43,854 nucleotides of DNA. Origin: Eubacterium sp. CAG:841. Its GTDB lineage: Bacteria > Bacillota > Clostridia > Oscillospirales > CAG-272. Under the pieces are notes generated by a model, which was not told where the DNA came from, did not search any database, and saw nothing but the letters and a program-made list of their open reading frames with translations. The first letter of the stretch is position 1, and each line of letters starts with the position of its first letter. A program made the translations under genes and the position numbers. The stretch covers positions 35,287-79,140 of the forward strand of contig FR898235.1 of assembly GCA_000437375.1 (NCBI GenBank), read 5' to 3'. Shown one piece after another: positions 8,467 to 15,850 of the stretch.

Positions 8467-8541
8467 GCTGGTGTGGCTCAATGGCAGAGCAGCTGATTTG
8501 TAATCAGCAGGTTGTTGGTTCGACTCCGATCACCAGCTCCA
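8467..8541 (+). tRNA. tRNA-Thr (anticodon TGT)
   Basis: 75 bases including encoded CCA. Acceptor GCTGGTG pairs with CACCAGC; anticodon stem GCTGA/TCAGC encloses loop TTTGTAA with anticodon TGT; T-arm GGTTCGACTCC region present. Normal cloverleaf. Confidence 0.95.
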
Positions 8542-8580
8542 AAGAAGCCTTGTGCATTTTATGTGCGGGGCTTTATAATT

Positions 8581-8665
8581 GGGAGCGTTCCCGAGTGGCC
8601 AAAGGGGGCAGACTGTAAATCTGTTGTCAGTGACTTCGGTGGTCCGAATCCACCCGCTCCCACCA
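8581..8665 (+). tRNA. tRNA-Tyr (anticodon GTA)
   Basis: 85 bases including encoded CCA, type II with a long variable arm. Acceptor GGGAGCG pairs with CGCTCCC; anticodon loop CTGTAAA carries GTA. Lies 39 bases after tRNA-Thr in the same transcript. Confidence 0.95.
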
Positions 8666-8667
8666 AA

Positions 8668-8694
8668 AATCCTGCACTTGCGTGCAGGATTTTT
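8668..8694 (+). terminator. Terminator of tRNA operon
   Basis: 10-bp stem AATCCTGCAC/GTGCAGGATT with TTGC loop, then a T-run. Confidence 0.85.
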
Positions 8695-8791
8695 ATTTTA
8701 CTTTCTTTTGACACCGAATGGCTTTTCCGCCCTTTTCGTCTTTTTTGTTCAAAAATATGATAAAATCTGTTCATTTTTTTCACATTTAATA

Positions 8792-8820
8792 TTGCATATA
8801 TCACTATTGTATGATATATT
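8792..8820 (+). promoter_or_regulatory. Promoter of DUF975 gene
   Basis: TTGCAT (8792-8797), 17 bases, TATATT (8815-8820) with extended TGA. Confidence 0.55.
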
Positions 8821-8875
8821 ATAAGTAATATGATGGTTGTATTCATACATCATAATTACTTTTGGAGGTATTTTT

Positions 8876-9475
8876 ATGTCAAGAAGCGAAATCAAACGCA
8901 AAGCAAGAGAACAACTTGGCGGAAACATCTTTGCAACACCGTGGCTCATCGCCATTCTCGTTGCATTAATTGCAAGCGCTATACTCGGAGTAAGCTCATT
9001 CATTGCTTTCATTTTCATCGGACCTATAACGTTCGGTCTTTCATCGCTTTTCCTTAAACAGGCTCGCGACCGCAAAACAATGGACATAGTAGGTTTGTTT
9101 GGCGGCTTCAACGACTTCGGTCAGACTTTCCTTCTCGGATTCCTTTCCACATTGTTCATCTCCCTTTGGTCACTGCTTTTCGTAATTCCCGGAATAGTAA
9201 AAACATATTCCTATTCTATGATTTACTATATAAAAGCCGATCATCCCGAATATGATTGGAAACAGTGCATTGACGAAAGCCGCAGAATAATGAACGGTCA
9301 CAAAATGGAACTCTTCATTCAGGATCTCAGCTTTATCGGCTGGATGATAGTCGGTTCTCTCTGCCTCGGCGTAGGTACTCTTTGGGTAGCCGCTTATATG
9401 TCGGCTGCAAAAGCTCAGTTCTATCGCGCTATCATAGGCGACACAGCAGACATAGCAGAAGAAGTTGCACAGTAA
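8876..9475 (+). CDS. DUF975 family membrane protein
   Basis: 199 residues with four to five hydrophobic segments. The family signatures are MSRSEIKRKAREQL at the N-terminus, FLSTLFISLWSLLFVIPGIVK, YSMIYYIKADHP and SRRIMNGHK. DUF975 proteins are widespread in Bacillota and of unknown function. GGAGG stands 7 bases before the ATG at 8876; a TTG 39 bases upstream is in frame but lacks a ribosome site. Single-gene unit with its own promoter and terminator. Confidence 0.9.
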   Translation: MSRSEIKRKAREQLGGNIFATPWLIAILVALIASAILGVSSFIAFIFIGPITFGLSSLFLKQARDRKTMDIVGLFGGFNDFGQTFLLGFLSTLFISLWSLLFVIPGIVKTYSYSMIYYIKADHPEYDWKQCIDESRRIMNGHKMELFIQDLSFIGWMIVGSLCLGVGTLWVAAYMSAAKAQFYRAIIGDTADIAEEVAQ

Positions 9476-9495
9476 AACATAAATATAATGCAAAA

Positions 9496-9520
9496 AACGG
9501 CGTAATAACGCCGTTTTTTT
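9496..9520 (+). terminator. Terminator after DUF975 gene
   Basis: 8-bp stem AACGGCGT/ACGCCGTT with AATA loop, followed by seven T. Confidence 0.85.
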
Positions 9521-9560
9521 GCTTTTTCCGCAAAAATGTGAATTTTTTTGCATTTTCCTA

Positions 9561-9589
9561 TTGAAAAGCAAAAATTTATATGATATAAT
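9561..9589 (+). promoter_or_regulatory. Promoter of glycine riboswitch-symporter transcript
   Basis: TTGAAA (9561-9566), 17 bases, perfect TATAAT (9584-9589) with extended TGA. The leader to the symporter ATG is about 230 bases. Confidence 0.8.
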
Positions 9590-9604
9590 CATTACCGATC
9601 AATG

Positions 9605-9725
9605 AAACGCTCGGAATTCCGAAAAAAGACCGGACGCGGAGATCAACTCTGGAGAATCCCGTACAATCGGGTGCCGAAGGTGCAAGGCTAAAGCCGAATC
9701 TCTCAGGCAAAAGAACGGAGCAGAC
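9605..9725 (+). promoter_or_regulatory. Glycine riboswitch (one full aptamer plus 5' remnant)
   Basis: The core follows the gcvT/glycine motif: CTCTGGAGA (9647-9655), hairpin CCCG/CGGG, GCCGAAGGTGCAAG, a small GGC/GCC hairpin, then TCTCTCAGGCAAAAGAAC. P1 can form between CTCTG (9647-9651) and CGGAG (9716-9720). Only one complete aptamer is visible. The preceding 40 bases contain AAAAAAGACCGGACGCGGAG, which looks like the tail of a decayed first aptamer. The downstream gene is an AGCS symporter, a common target. Usually glycine binding turns such switches on. Confidence 0.9.
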
Positions 9726-9771
9726 AAAGTAAATAATTTGTATTTTTATAGTCTGTATGTCTTTTTTCCGG

Positions 9772-9802
9772 AGCCGTCGATATTTTATCGGCAGCTTTTT
9801 TT
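9772..9802 (+). terminator. Intrinsic terminator of riboswitch expression platform
   Basis: Stem 9772-9782 with 9786-9796 (11 pairs, one mismatch and one G-T), then seven T. It ends before the symporter ribosome site, as expected for transcriptional control. Confidence 0.7.
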
Positions 9803-9827
9803 ATTTTCAATTCAGGAGGAAAACAAA

Positions 9828-11240
9828 ATGGACGCGGTACTCGGCATAGTATCAAAAATCAATTCTTATCTTTCGGATTATATTCTGATAATCCTTCTCG
9901 TCGGCGTGGGACTGTTTTTCACGATAAAAACCCGATTTGTTCAGGTGCGCTGTTTTGGCGAAGGAATGAAAAAAGTTTTCGGAAACATAAGCCTCAAAGG
10001 CGGAAAACAAAAAAGCGGACTTACGTCGTTTCAGGCGCTTGCAACCGCAATAGCAGCTCAGGTCGGAACAGGAAACATCGTCGGAGCCTGCGGAGCCATT
10101 CTTATCGGCGGTCCGGGCGCAATATTTTGGATGTGGATAATAGCGTTTTTCGGCATGGCGACAATATATGCCGAAGCTACCCTCGCCATAAAAACAAGAA
10201 AAACAGGCAGTGACGGTACCGTACACGGCGGCCCCGTTTATTACATACAGAAAGCCTTCGGCGGCAGATTCGGCAAAATACTTGCGGGATTTTTTGCGGT
10301 GGCAACAATACTTGCACTCGGATTTATGGGCAGTATGGTTCAATCGAACTCCATAGGCTCGACCTTCAATACGGCTTTCGGGATTCCGTCATGGATCGTC
10401 GGGATAGCGATCGCCACAATATCGGGCTTTATCTTTATCGGTGGACTTAACCGCGTGGCTTCGGTGACGGAAAAAATAGTGCCCGTAATGGCGTTGCTTT
10501 ATATCGTCGGCGGACTTGTTATAATCTGCGCGAGAATAAAATATATTCCCGAAACCTTTGGTATGATATTCAGATATGCTTTCATGCCTCAGGCTATAAT
10601 CGGCGGAAGCGCAGGTTATGCGCTCAAAACCGCAATAAGTCAGGGCGTGAAACGCGGACTCTTCTCAAACGAAGCGGGCATGGGCTCAACACCGCACGCG
10701 CACGCAATGGCAAACGTAAAGGATCCTCACGAGCAAGGCGTGGTTGCAATGGTAGGCGTATTTATCGATACGTTCGTCGTTCTTACAATGACGGCGCTCG
10801 TAGTAATCTCAACACTTTACGCAGGTAACGGCGTCCTTGCGTCCGGCGCGGCGGACGGCATTGACAAAACGAATATGGCACAGATAGCTTTCGGCGAAAT
10901 ATTCGGCACAAAAGCAGGCAATATATTTGTTGCAATAAGCCTTTTCTTCTTTGCATTCACAACAATACTCGGCTGGAATTTCTTCGGCAAAATAAATATG
11001 GTATATCTCTTCGGCAAAAAATCCGTAAAGATATATTCCGTCATTGCGGTAGCGTTCATATTCACAGGCTCTGTGCTTTCAAATGATCTTGTATGGGAGC
11101 TTACCGATATGTTCAATCAGCTTATGGTAATTCCGAACGTCATGGCACTTATTGCGCTTTCCAGAATGATAACAGCGCCAAGGAAAAAAGCAGAGAATAC
11201 GGCAGAAAGCCGCGAGAAAGAAAAGACATTATCGAAGTGA
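9828..11240 (+). CDS. AGCS-family sodium:glycine/alanine symporter
   Basis: 470 residues, about 11 membrane segments, the standard length for the AlsT/DagA family. Family segments include GLFFTIKTRFVQVR, the ALATAIAAQVGTGNIVG motif near residue 80, FGMATIYAEATLA, GPVYYIQKAFG and RGLFSNEAGMGSTPHAHA. The last is the diagnostic AGCS segment. Reaction: Na+-coupled uptake of alanine or glycine across the cytoplasmic membrane. The upstream glycine riboswitch argues that glycine is a physiological substrate. The ATG at 9828 has AGGAGG; an upstream in-frame reading would start inside the riboswitch leader. Confidence 0.95.
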   Translation: MDAVLGIVSKINSYLSDYILIILLVGVGLFFTIKTRFVQVRCFGEGMKKVFGNISLKGGKQKSGLTSFQALATAIAAQVGTGNIVGACGAILIGGPGAIFWMWIIAFFGMATIYAEATLAIKTRKTGSDGTVHGGPVYYIQKAFGGRFGKILAGFFAVATILALGFMGSMVQSNSIGSTFNTAFGIPSWIVGIAIATISGFIFIGGLNRVASVTEKIVPVMALLYIVGGLVIICARIKYIPETFGMIFRYAFMPQAIIGGSAGYALKTAISQGVKRGLFSNEAGMGSTPHAHAMANVKDPHEQGVVAMVGVFIDTFVVLTMTALVVISTLYAGNGVLASGAADGIDKTNMAQIAFGEIFGTKAGNIFVAISLFFFAFTTILGWNFFGKINMVYLFGKKSVKIYSVIAVAFIFTGSVLSNDLVWELTDMFNQLMVIPNVMALIALSRMITAPRKKAENTAESREKEKTLSK

Positions 11241-11295
11241 CTTAAACGAAACCTGAAAGTCTTTGTTTAATTTTTTTAATTTTTCACTTTTCCGA

Positions 11296-11324
11296 TTGCA
11301 AAATCGCACGAGCCGTCGTATAAT
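11296..11324 (+). promoter_or_regulatory. Promoter of greA-like gene
   Basis: TTGCAA, 17 bases, TATAAT. Confidence 0.7.
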
Positions 11325-11347
11325 AGCAAGAAAGGAAGGTGATTGTT

Positions 11348-11851
11348 ATGCACGACGAGCTTACAAAAGTAGACATAAAGAAAATGCAGGAAGAAATAGA
11401 GTATCGCCGTAATATCCTTGCGCCGAAGCTTCGCGAAGAAGTACGTCAGGCGCGCGAACTCGGCGATCTTAGCGAAAATTTTGAATATCACGCCGCAAGA
11501 CGCGAAATGAATAAAAATGCAGGCAGAATAAATTATCTGCAGAAAATGATAGATACAGCAGTTGTTATCTCCCCGGAATCAAAAGAGGACGCCATAGGAC
11601 TTTTCGATACGGTTACTCTTTATCTTGAAGATGATGACGAAGAAATGACGATAACTATAGTTACAACGCTTCGTCAGAACTCATTGAAAAATCTTATAAG
11701 CAAAGAGTCTCCCATAGGAAAGGTACTTCTCGGCAAAAAAGCAGGAGAAAGAGTTTTCGTCCGTGTCAGCGATGATTACGGTTATTATGCGGTCATCCGC
11801 AAAATAGAAAAAGGCACGGATGATGAATCTCTCGAAATAAGTCCGTATTAA
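11348..11851 (+). CDS. GreA-family transcription elongation factor
   Basis: 167 residues. N-terminal coiled coil (about 5-75) carries the acidic tip GDLSEN(F)EYHAA, whose Asp and Glu place Mg2+ in the RNA polymerase secondary channel. The C-terminal FKBP-like domain begins about 85 and includes SPIGKVLLGKKAGE. GreA promotes cleavage of backtracked RNA. The tip has Phe where most GreA have Ala, and the family LTxEGxxKL opening is replaced by LTKVDIKKMQ, so this may be a paralogue rather than the main GreA. ATG chosen over an in-frame GTG at 11339 because AGGAAGG overlaps the GTG. Confidence 0.88.
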   Translation: MHDELTKVDIKKMQEEIEYRRNILAPKLREEVRQARELGDLSENFEYHAARREMNKNAGRINYLQKMIDTAVVISPESKEDAIGLFDTVTLYLEDDDEEMTITIVTTLRQNSLKNLISKESPIGKVLLGKKAGERVFVRVSDDYGYYAVIRKIEKGTDDESLEISPY

Positions 11852-11854
11852 GAA

Positions 11855-11877
11855 AAGCCGCCTGCGGCGGCTTTTTT
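11855..11877 (+). terminator. Terminator of greA-like gene
   Basis: 8-bp stem AAGCCGCC/GGCGGCTT, 3-base loop, six T. Confidence 0.9.
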
Positions 11878-11882
11878 GAGTT

Positions 11883-11914
11883 AAAAAATCTCCGCTTCGC
11901 AGCGGAGATTTTTT
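11883..11914. terminator. Bidirectional terminator, mainly for the minus-strand zinc-ribbon gene
   Basis: 14-bp perfect stem flanking a TCGC loop, with A-run on one side and T-run on the other. Confidence 0.85.
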
Positions 11915-11917
11915 GTT

Positions 11918-12388
11918 TTATTCTTTGTCTGAGGAGTTTTCTGCGGCAGGCTCTGCCGTTGCGCTCGTTTCGTTTTCGGCTGCACATTCTTCATCGGTCT
12001 GCTGTTTATCATCCGCATCCGCGTAGACCTCCTCCATTTTCGTTCCGCAGAAAGGACAGAACGCGGCGGTCTTATCCGTTACGGTCTTGCCGCATTCGCA
12101 ACAGATTCTTTCGCCTCTGTTTTTCTTTATTTCAAGCTCTTTTTCATTTATCTGCTTTTTATATTCGTCTATTTTTGCGCACAACTCCGCAAGTTCCGCA
12201 GCAGGAGCGCTTGCGTTCATGGCATAATACTTTTTGCCTATTTCGGCAAAAGTGTTTTCCATATTGGACTTGGCGCCGTTTATTTCGGCGGAAAGCTTTG
12301 CGTTTTTTGTCATCTCACGGGTCTTGTCGGAAATTCCTGTCCCCACATTTTTCATTGTCGTTTTTAAATTTTCAAAAAAGTTTCCCAT
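11918..12388 (-). CDS. Coiled-coil zinc-ribbon protein, function unknown
   Basis: 156 residues. The first 90 are helical and charged (likely coiled coil, about 20-90), followed by a zinc ribbon CECG...CPFCG (about 95-118) and an acidic, Ala/Glu-rich disordered tail. Similar small zinc-ribbon proteins are common in Clostridia without known function. ATG at 12388 has AAAGG 8 bases upstream; a GTG three codons earlier lies in the ribosome site. It follows the SGNH hydrolase by 59 bases on the same strand with no hairpin between, so co-transcription is likely. Confidence 0.85.
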   Translation of the reverse strand: MGNFFENLKTTMKNVGTGISDKTREMTKNAKLSAEINGAKSNMENTFAEIGKKYYAMNASAPAAELAELCAKIDEYKKQINEKELEIKKNRGERICCECGKTVTDKTAAFCPFCGTKMEEVYADADDKQQTDEECAAENETSATAEPAAENSSDKE

Positions 12389-12447
12389 ATTTTTCACCTT
12401 TCGTTTTATCGTATTTTACACCTTGATGGCGCAATTTATTCAAATTT

Positions 12448-13515
12448 TCACTTTATAAGTTTTTCGGCTATATCACCGAAAGCCTTTGCCATTATTTCAA
12501 AGCCCACATCATTCGGATGCGTTCCGTCAACCGTTCTGCCGTCGTCGAAAAAGGTGGCAAATTCCTTTTCTCCGTCAACAAAATAAACGTTTTTATCGCC
12601 TTCGGAAAGAGCCTTTTCGTAGGTTGCGGCAATTACGTCTCTTCTTGCTTTTCCGTCGCGCGCCGGATTTGAAAAGTTCGGACTCGACGCCATTATTATC
12701 GGAATATCGGGATGAGAGTCGCGGACTTTTCTGTAGCCTTTATAATGCGTAGCCATAAGATGCTCAGCCGACGGCGCATTATAATCGTAATCGTAAACAA
12801 ACATCGACATATCAAGCCCTGCGATATACGTCATAACAGTATCCTCGCCTTTTGCACCGCCCGAAAATCCGAGATTTACAAAGTCCGTGTCAAGCCTGCG
12901 CGAAATGATCGCCTCATAGCAAAGCCCGGGACGTGAAGCGCACGCTCCGTGCGTTATCGAAGAGCCGTAGAAAACTATAGGTTTTTTATGTTTGTATTCG
13001 CTGCCGCAGTTCAGCGCACTTCCCTTTTGCAATCCTATTTCAAGCGATGAAAGCGATGAAAAAAGCGGCATATCAAGTACAAAATCGCGCATTTCGCTTG
13101 TTGCAAGCTTAAGCGTCAATTCATATTCTGGCGTGTTTGCCCGTTGCGGAATGAACGCTCCGACAAAGCGCTGTTTACCTTCGGAATAATTGTAAAGGTC
13201 AAATCCTGCGGAGCCTGCGTCAGTCATATGCGCCATACGCCAACTCTGCGGAATTCTGCATCTGACCGCTATGACCGACGAATCAGTGGAAAAGCGCACT
13301 CTGCCTCCCGCTGTATTTTTCGCAAGCGTAAATACGCCGTCGCTTACTTTCCCGGCTATATCGGATGGCATACGCGTAAAGCCTGTTCCGTCCTCCCACA
13401 AAAGTCCGTAAACCCTGAATGGCGCTTTGTTTACGTCATAAAACAAAAGCTCTCCGTCAGAGGTCACATGTGTAAAGTTTTTATCTATTTTTGATATTTC
13501 GTTTTCACCGGACAT
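12448..13515 (-). CDS. Two-domain SGNH/GDSL-type hydrolase
   Basis: 355 residues. N-terminal beta domain (about 1-165) of the GxDLY type (AGFDLYNY is visible), then an SGNH domain. It has the block I serine in FYGSSITHG, block II Gly in NLGFSGGAKGE and the block V D-x-x-H in VDGTHPND, so the catalytic Ser-Asp-His set is complete. Such proteins are predicted esterases, often carbohydrate deacetylases. There is no signal peptide, so it acts in the cytoplasm. ATG at 13515 is preferred; a TTG 12 bases earlier is possible and the ribosome site (GGAAAG) does not decide. Promoter with consensus -35 upstream. Confidence 0.9.
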   Translation of the reverse strand: MSGENEISKIDKNFTHVTSDGELLFYDVNKAPFRVYGLLWEDGTGFTRMPSDIAGKVSDGVFTLAKNTAGGRVRFSTDSSVIAVRCRIPQSWRMAHMTDAGSAGFDLYNYSEGKQRFVGAFIPQRANTPEYELTLKLATSEMRDFVLDMPLFSSLSSLEIGLQKGSALNCGSEYKHKKPIVFYGSSITHGACASRPGLCYEAIISRRLDTDFVNLGFSGGAKGEDTVMTYIAGLDMSMFVYDYDYNAPSAEHLMATHYKGYRKVRDSHPDIPIIMASSPNFSNPARDGKARRDVIAATYEKALSEGDKNVYFVDGEKEFATFFDDGRTVDGTHPNDVGFEIMAKAFGDIAEKLIK

Positions 13516-13553
13516 AAAAGTACCCAACTTTCCGTTTGAAATTTTACGTTTTT

Positions 13554-13582
13554 ATTTTACATTCAAAGCTGCACTTTGTCAA
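13554..13582 (-). promoter_or_regulatory. Promoter of SGNH hydrolase
   Basis: Minus strand TTGACA (13582-13577), 17 bases, TAAAAT (13559-13554). Confidence 0.75.
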
Positions 13583-13606
13583 TAAAAAGACAAAAGTATT
13601 TTCCCC

Positions 13607-13635
13607 TTGTGATTTTTATTCGTTTGTGATACAAT
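13607..13635 (+). promoter_or_regulatory. Promoter of AlaX-MnmM-DUF523 operon
   Basis: TTGTGA (13607-13612), 17 bases, TACAAT (13630-13635). Back to back with the SGNH promoter. Confidence 0.65.
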
Positions 13636-13666
13636 AAAGCGTACCTAAAAATCAAAAGAGGCTTTT

Positions 13667-14818
13667 ATGACCGAAAAATTATATGATATATCGAGCAAAA
13701 TCAAAGAATTTGACGCAACCGTGATCCGCTGCGAAAAAGCCGAAAACGGCTTTTTGACAGAGCTTGACAAAACCGCTTTCTTTCCCGAAAGCGGCGGACA
13801 GTGCGGAGACACAGGAAAAATAGGCGACGCTGCCGTAATCGACACACAATACGACGGCGAAAGAATAGTTCACATAACAACTGTTCCCCTTACTGAAGGA
13901 AAAACATATCATGCCGAGCTTGATTTCGAGCCGCGCTATCGCCGTATGCAGAATCACACTGGCGAGCATATAGTGTCCGCTATAATGCATCGCAAATTCG
14001 GTTTCGCAAATGTCGGATTTCATCTCGGCGCAAAGGAAATGACGTTTGATTTTGACGGCATTATAACGCCCGAACAGATGAAAGAGGTAGAAGACGAAGC
14101 AAATATCATCTCTGCTTCAAACATAGCTGTAAGAGCCTATTATCCGTCCAAAAGCGAGCTTGAAACGCTCAATTACAGAAGCAAGGGCGCGCTTGACGGA
14201 AAAGTGAGAATAGTTGAAATAGAAGGCGTTGACAGATGCGCCTGCTGCGCTCCGCACGTTGAAAGAACGGGCGAAGTCGGAATGATCAAAATTCTCGGCT
14301 TTATTCACTACAAAGGCGGCATACGCATAAGAATGAAATGCGGTTTTGATGCGCTCGACGATTTCAGAGAAAGAATAGCTCGTGAAGAAAAAATATCACA
14401 GCTTATATGCGTTCCGCAGGAAGAAACAGATAAAGGAGTAAACTCGCTTATTCTTTCGCTTTCGGATGCAAAGCGCAAATGCTCGGAAGCAAAAAAGCGC
14501 CTTGCGGAAGTGACAGCCGAAAATATCTGTTCTGCGGACAAAAGCATTTGTGTTGAGCTTCCCAACTTCGGCATGGACGAGCTTCGTTATATGTGCAATC
14601 TCGGTGCGGAAAGGTGCAAAGTTTTCGCTGCGATATCGCAATGCGGAGACGGATATTCTATGGTGTGCGCGTCAAAGACGGTTCCGCTGAAAAAATATTC
14701 CGCACTTATATGCGATAAAGGAAAAGGCAAATGCGGCGGAAGCGATCTTATGCTCACAGGCAGACTTTCGGCAATCAAAAAAGAAATCATATCTCTTTTT
14801 GAGGAGGAAATAAAATGA
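13667..14818 (+). CDS. AlaX-like alanyl-tRNA editing protein with C-terminal DHHA1-like domain
   Basis: 383 residues. Trans-editing enzymes of this kind hydrolyse Ser- or Gly-tRNA-Ala in the cytoplasm. The N-terminal beta region has FFPESGGQCGDTG; the editing site has NHTGEH (H97, H101) and CCAPH (C193, H197), the complete set of zinc ligands. After about residue 235 come a helical linker and a DHHA1-like end (KCGGSDLMLTGR). It lacks the synthetase catalytic domain, so it resembles the second half of AlaRS (long AlaX class). GAGG lies 6 bases before the ATG. It overlaps the next gene by ATGA. Confidence 0.92.
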   Translation: MTEKLYDISSKIKEFDATVIRCEKAENGFLTELDKTAFFPESGGQCGDTGKIGDAAVIDTQYDGERIVHITTVPLTEGKTYHAELDFEPRYRRMQNHTGEHIVSAIMHRKFGFANVGFHLGAKEMTFDFDGIITPEQMKEVEDEANIISASNIAVRAYYPSKSELETLNYRSKGALDGKVRIVEIEGVDRCACCAPHVERTGEVGMIKILGFIHYKGGIRIRMKCGFDALDDFRERIAREEKISQLICVPQEETDKGVNSLILSLSDAKRKCSEAKKRLAEVTAENICSADKSICVELPNFGMDELRYMCNLGAERCKVFAAISQCGDGYSMVCASKTVPLKKYSALICDKGKGKCGGSDLMLTGRLSAIKKEIISLFEEEIK

Positions 14819-15363
14819 TAGATCTTCTTGAAGTTGAAAAATCGCTTGTAACACCGCACATAGTGAGTGGCGGAACAGCGGTTGACTTTACAATGGGAAA
14901 CGGTCACGATACGCTCTGGCTTTCAAAAGCCGTAGGCGAGGACGGAACGGTTTTCGCCTTTGATATTCAGCAGCAAGCGCTTGACAGTACAGAAAAGCTC
15001 CTTTGTGAAAACAATATAAGCAATGTAAAGCTTATTCTTGACTCCCATGCAAACGTAAAAAACTATGTAAGCGAACCGATATGCGTAGGAATGTTCAATC
15101 TCGGTTATCTCCCCGGAGGGGACAAAAGTATAACGACAAAGCATGAATCGTCAATAGCCGCAATAATTGCAGGTACAGAGCTTCTCGCTCCAAACGGTGC
15201 TCTGCTTATAGCCGTATATCCCGGTCATGCCGAAGGAACAATTGAAGGCAATGCCGTACGCGAGTTGCTTTCCTCTTATGACAGAAAAAAACTTTGCTGC
15301 TCGGAGTTCCATATAGTAAATTCCCCGTCGTCGCCGTTCTTCTATCTTGTTGAAAAGAAGTGA
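14815..15363 (+). CDS. Class I SAM methyltransferase, YtqB/MnmM family
   Basis: 182 residues of the family once called rRNA methylase-like (YtqB). SAM-binding motif I is AVDFTMGNGHDTLWLS, motif II acid is VFAFDIQ, and the family segment FNLGYLPGGDKSITT is intact. Bacillus YtqB has been identified as MnmM, which adds the final methyl to mnm5s2U in the tRNA wobble position; assignment here rests on family resemblance. The start codon overlaps the AlaX stop (ATGA), so the two are coupled. With AlaX upstream this looks like a tRNA quality/modification operon. Confidence 0.9.
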   Translation: MIDLLEVEKSLVTPHIVSGGTAVDFTMGNGHDTLWLSKAVGEDGTVFAFDIQQQALDSTEKLLCENNISNVKLILDSHANVKNYVSEPICVGMFNLGYLPGGDKSITTKHESSIAAIIAGTELLAPNGALLIAVYPGHAEGTIEGNAVRELLSSYDRKKLCCSEFHIVNSPSSPFFYLVEKK

Positions 15364-15369
15364 CAGGCT

Positions 15370-15813
15370 ATGAAAAAACCTTATCTTCTAATAAGTAAAT
15401 GCCTTTTGGGTGAGCCTTGCCGTTATGACGGAAAAAGCGTTCCTCTGCCCACAGGCGTTCTTGAAAAGCTGAATGAAAAATATAATCTGATATCCGTATG
15501 TCCGGAACAAGCCGGAGGTCTCCCCACGCCGCGCGTTCCTGCGGAACGCATAGGCGCACGCGTCGTCCGCAAAGACGGAAAAGACGTTACAACCGAATAT
15601 CGACGCGGCGCCCTCGAGGCGCTGGCGCTCTGCCGCAGATATAACATAACCTCCGCCCTACTGAAAGAGCGCAGCCCCTCGTGCGGCGTGGGACTGATAT
15701 ATGACGGAAGCTTTTCAAAAACGCTTACGGCGGGCAACGGAACTACTGCCGATCTGCTCATCGAAAACAATATAAAAGTTTACGGTGAAAGTGAAATACA
15801 AAAACTTATATAA
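15370..15813 (+). CDS. DUF523 family protein
   Basis: 147 residues. Conserved cysteine motifs of the family are present: SKCLLGEPCRYDG at the N-terminus, VCPEQAGGLPTPR (residues about 44-56) and LKERSPSCG (about 98-106). The invariant cysteines suggest metal or Fe-S binding; function is not established. It starts 6 bases after the methyltransferase stop and is the last gene of the operon, followed by a hairpin terminator. Confidence 0.92.
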   Translation: MKKPYLLISKCLLGEPCRYDGKSVPLPTGVLEKLNEKYNLISVCPEQAGGLPTPRVPAERIGARVVRKDGKDVTTEYRRGALEALALCRRYNITSALLKERSPSCGVGLIYDGSFSKTLTAGNGTTADLLIENNIKVYGESEIQKLI

Positions 15814-15817
15814 AAAA

Positions 15818-15845
15818 TCCCGCCTTTTCGGCGGGAATTTTTTGT
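15818..15845. terminator. Terminator between DUF523 gene and the convergent surface-protein gene
   Basis: 7-bp stem TCCCGCC/GGCGGGA with TTTTC loop and T-run; A-run on the other side allows use from both strands. Confidence 0.8.
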
Positions 15846-15850
15846 TTAAG

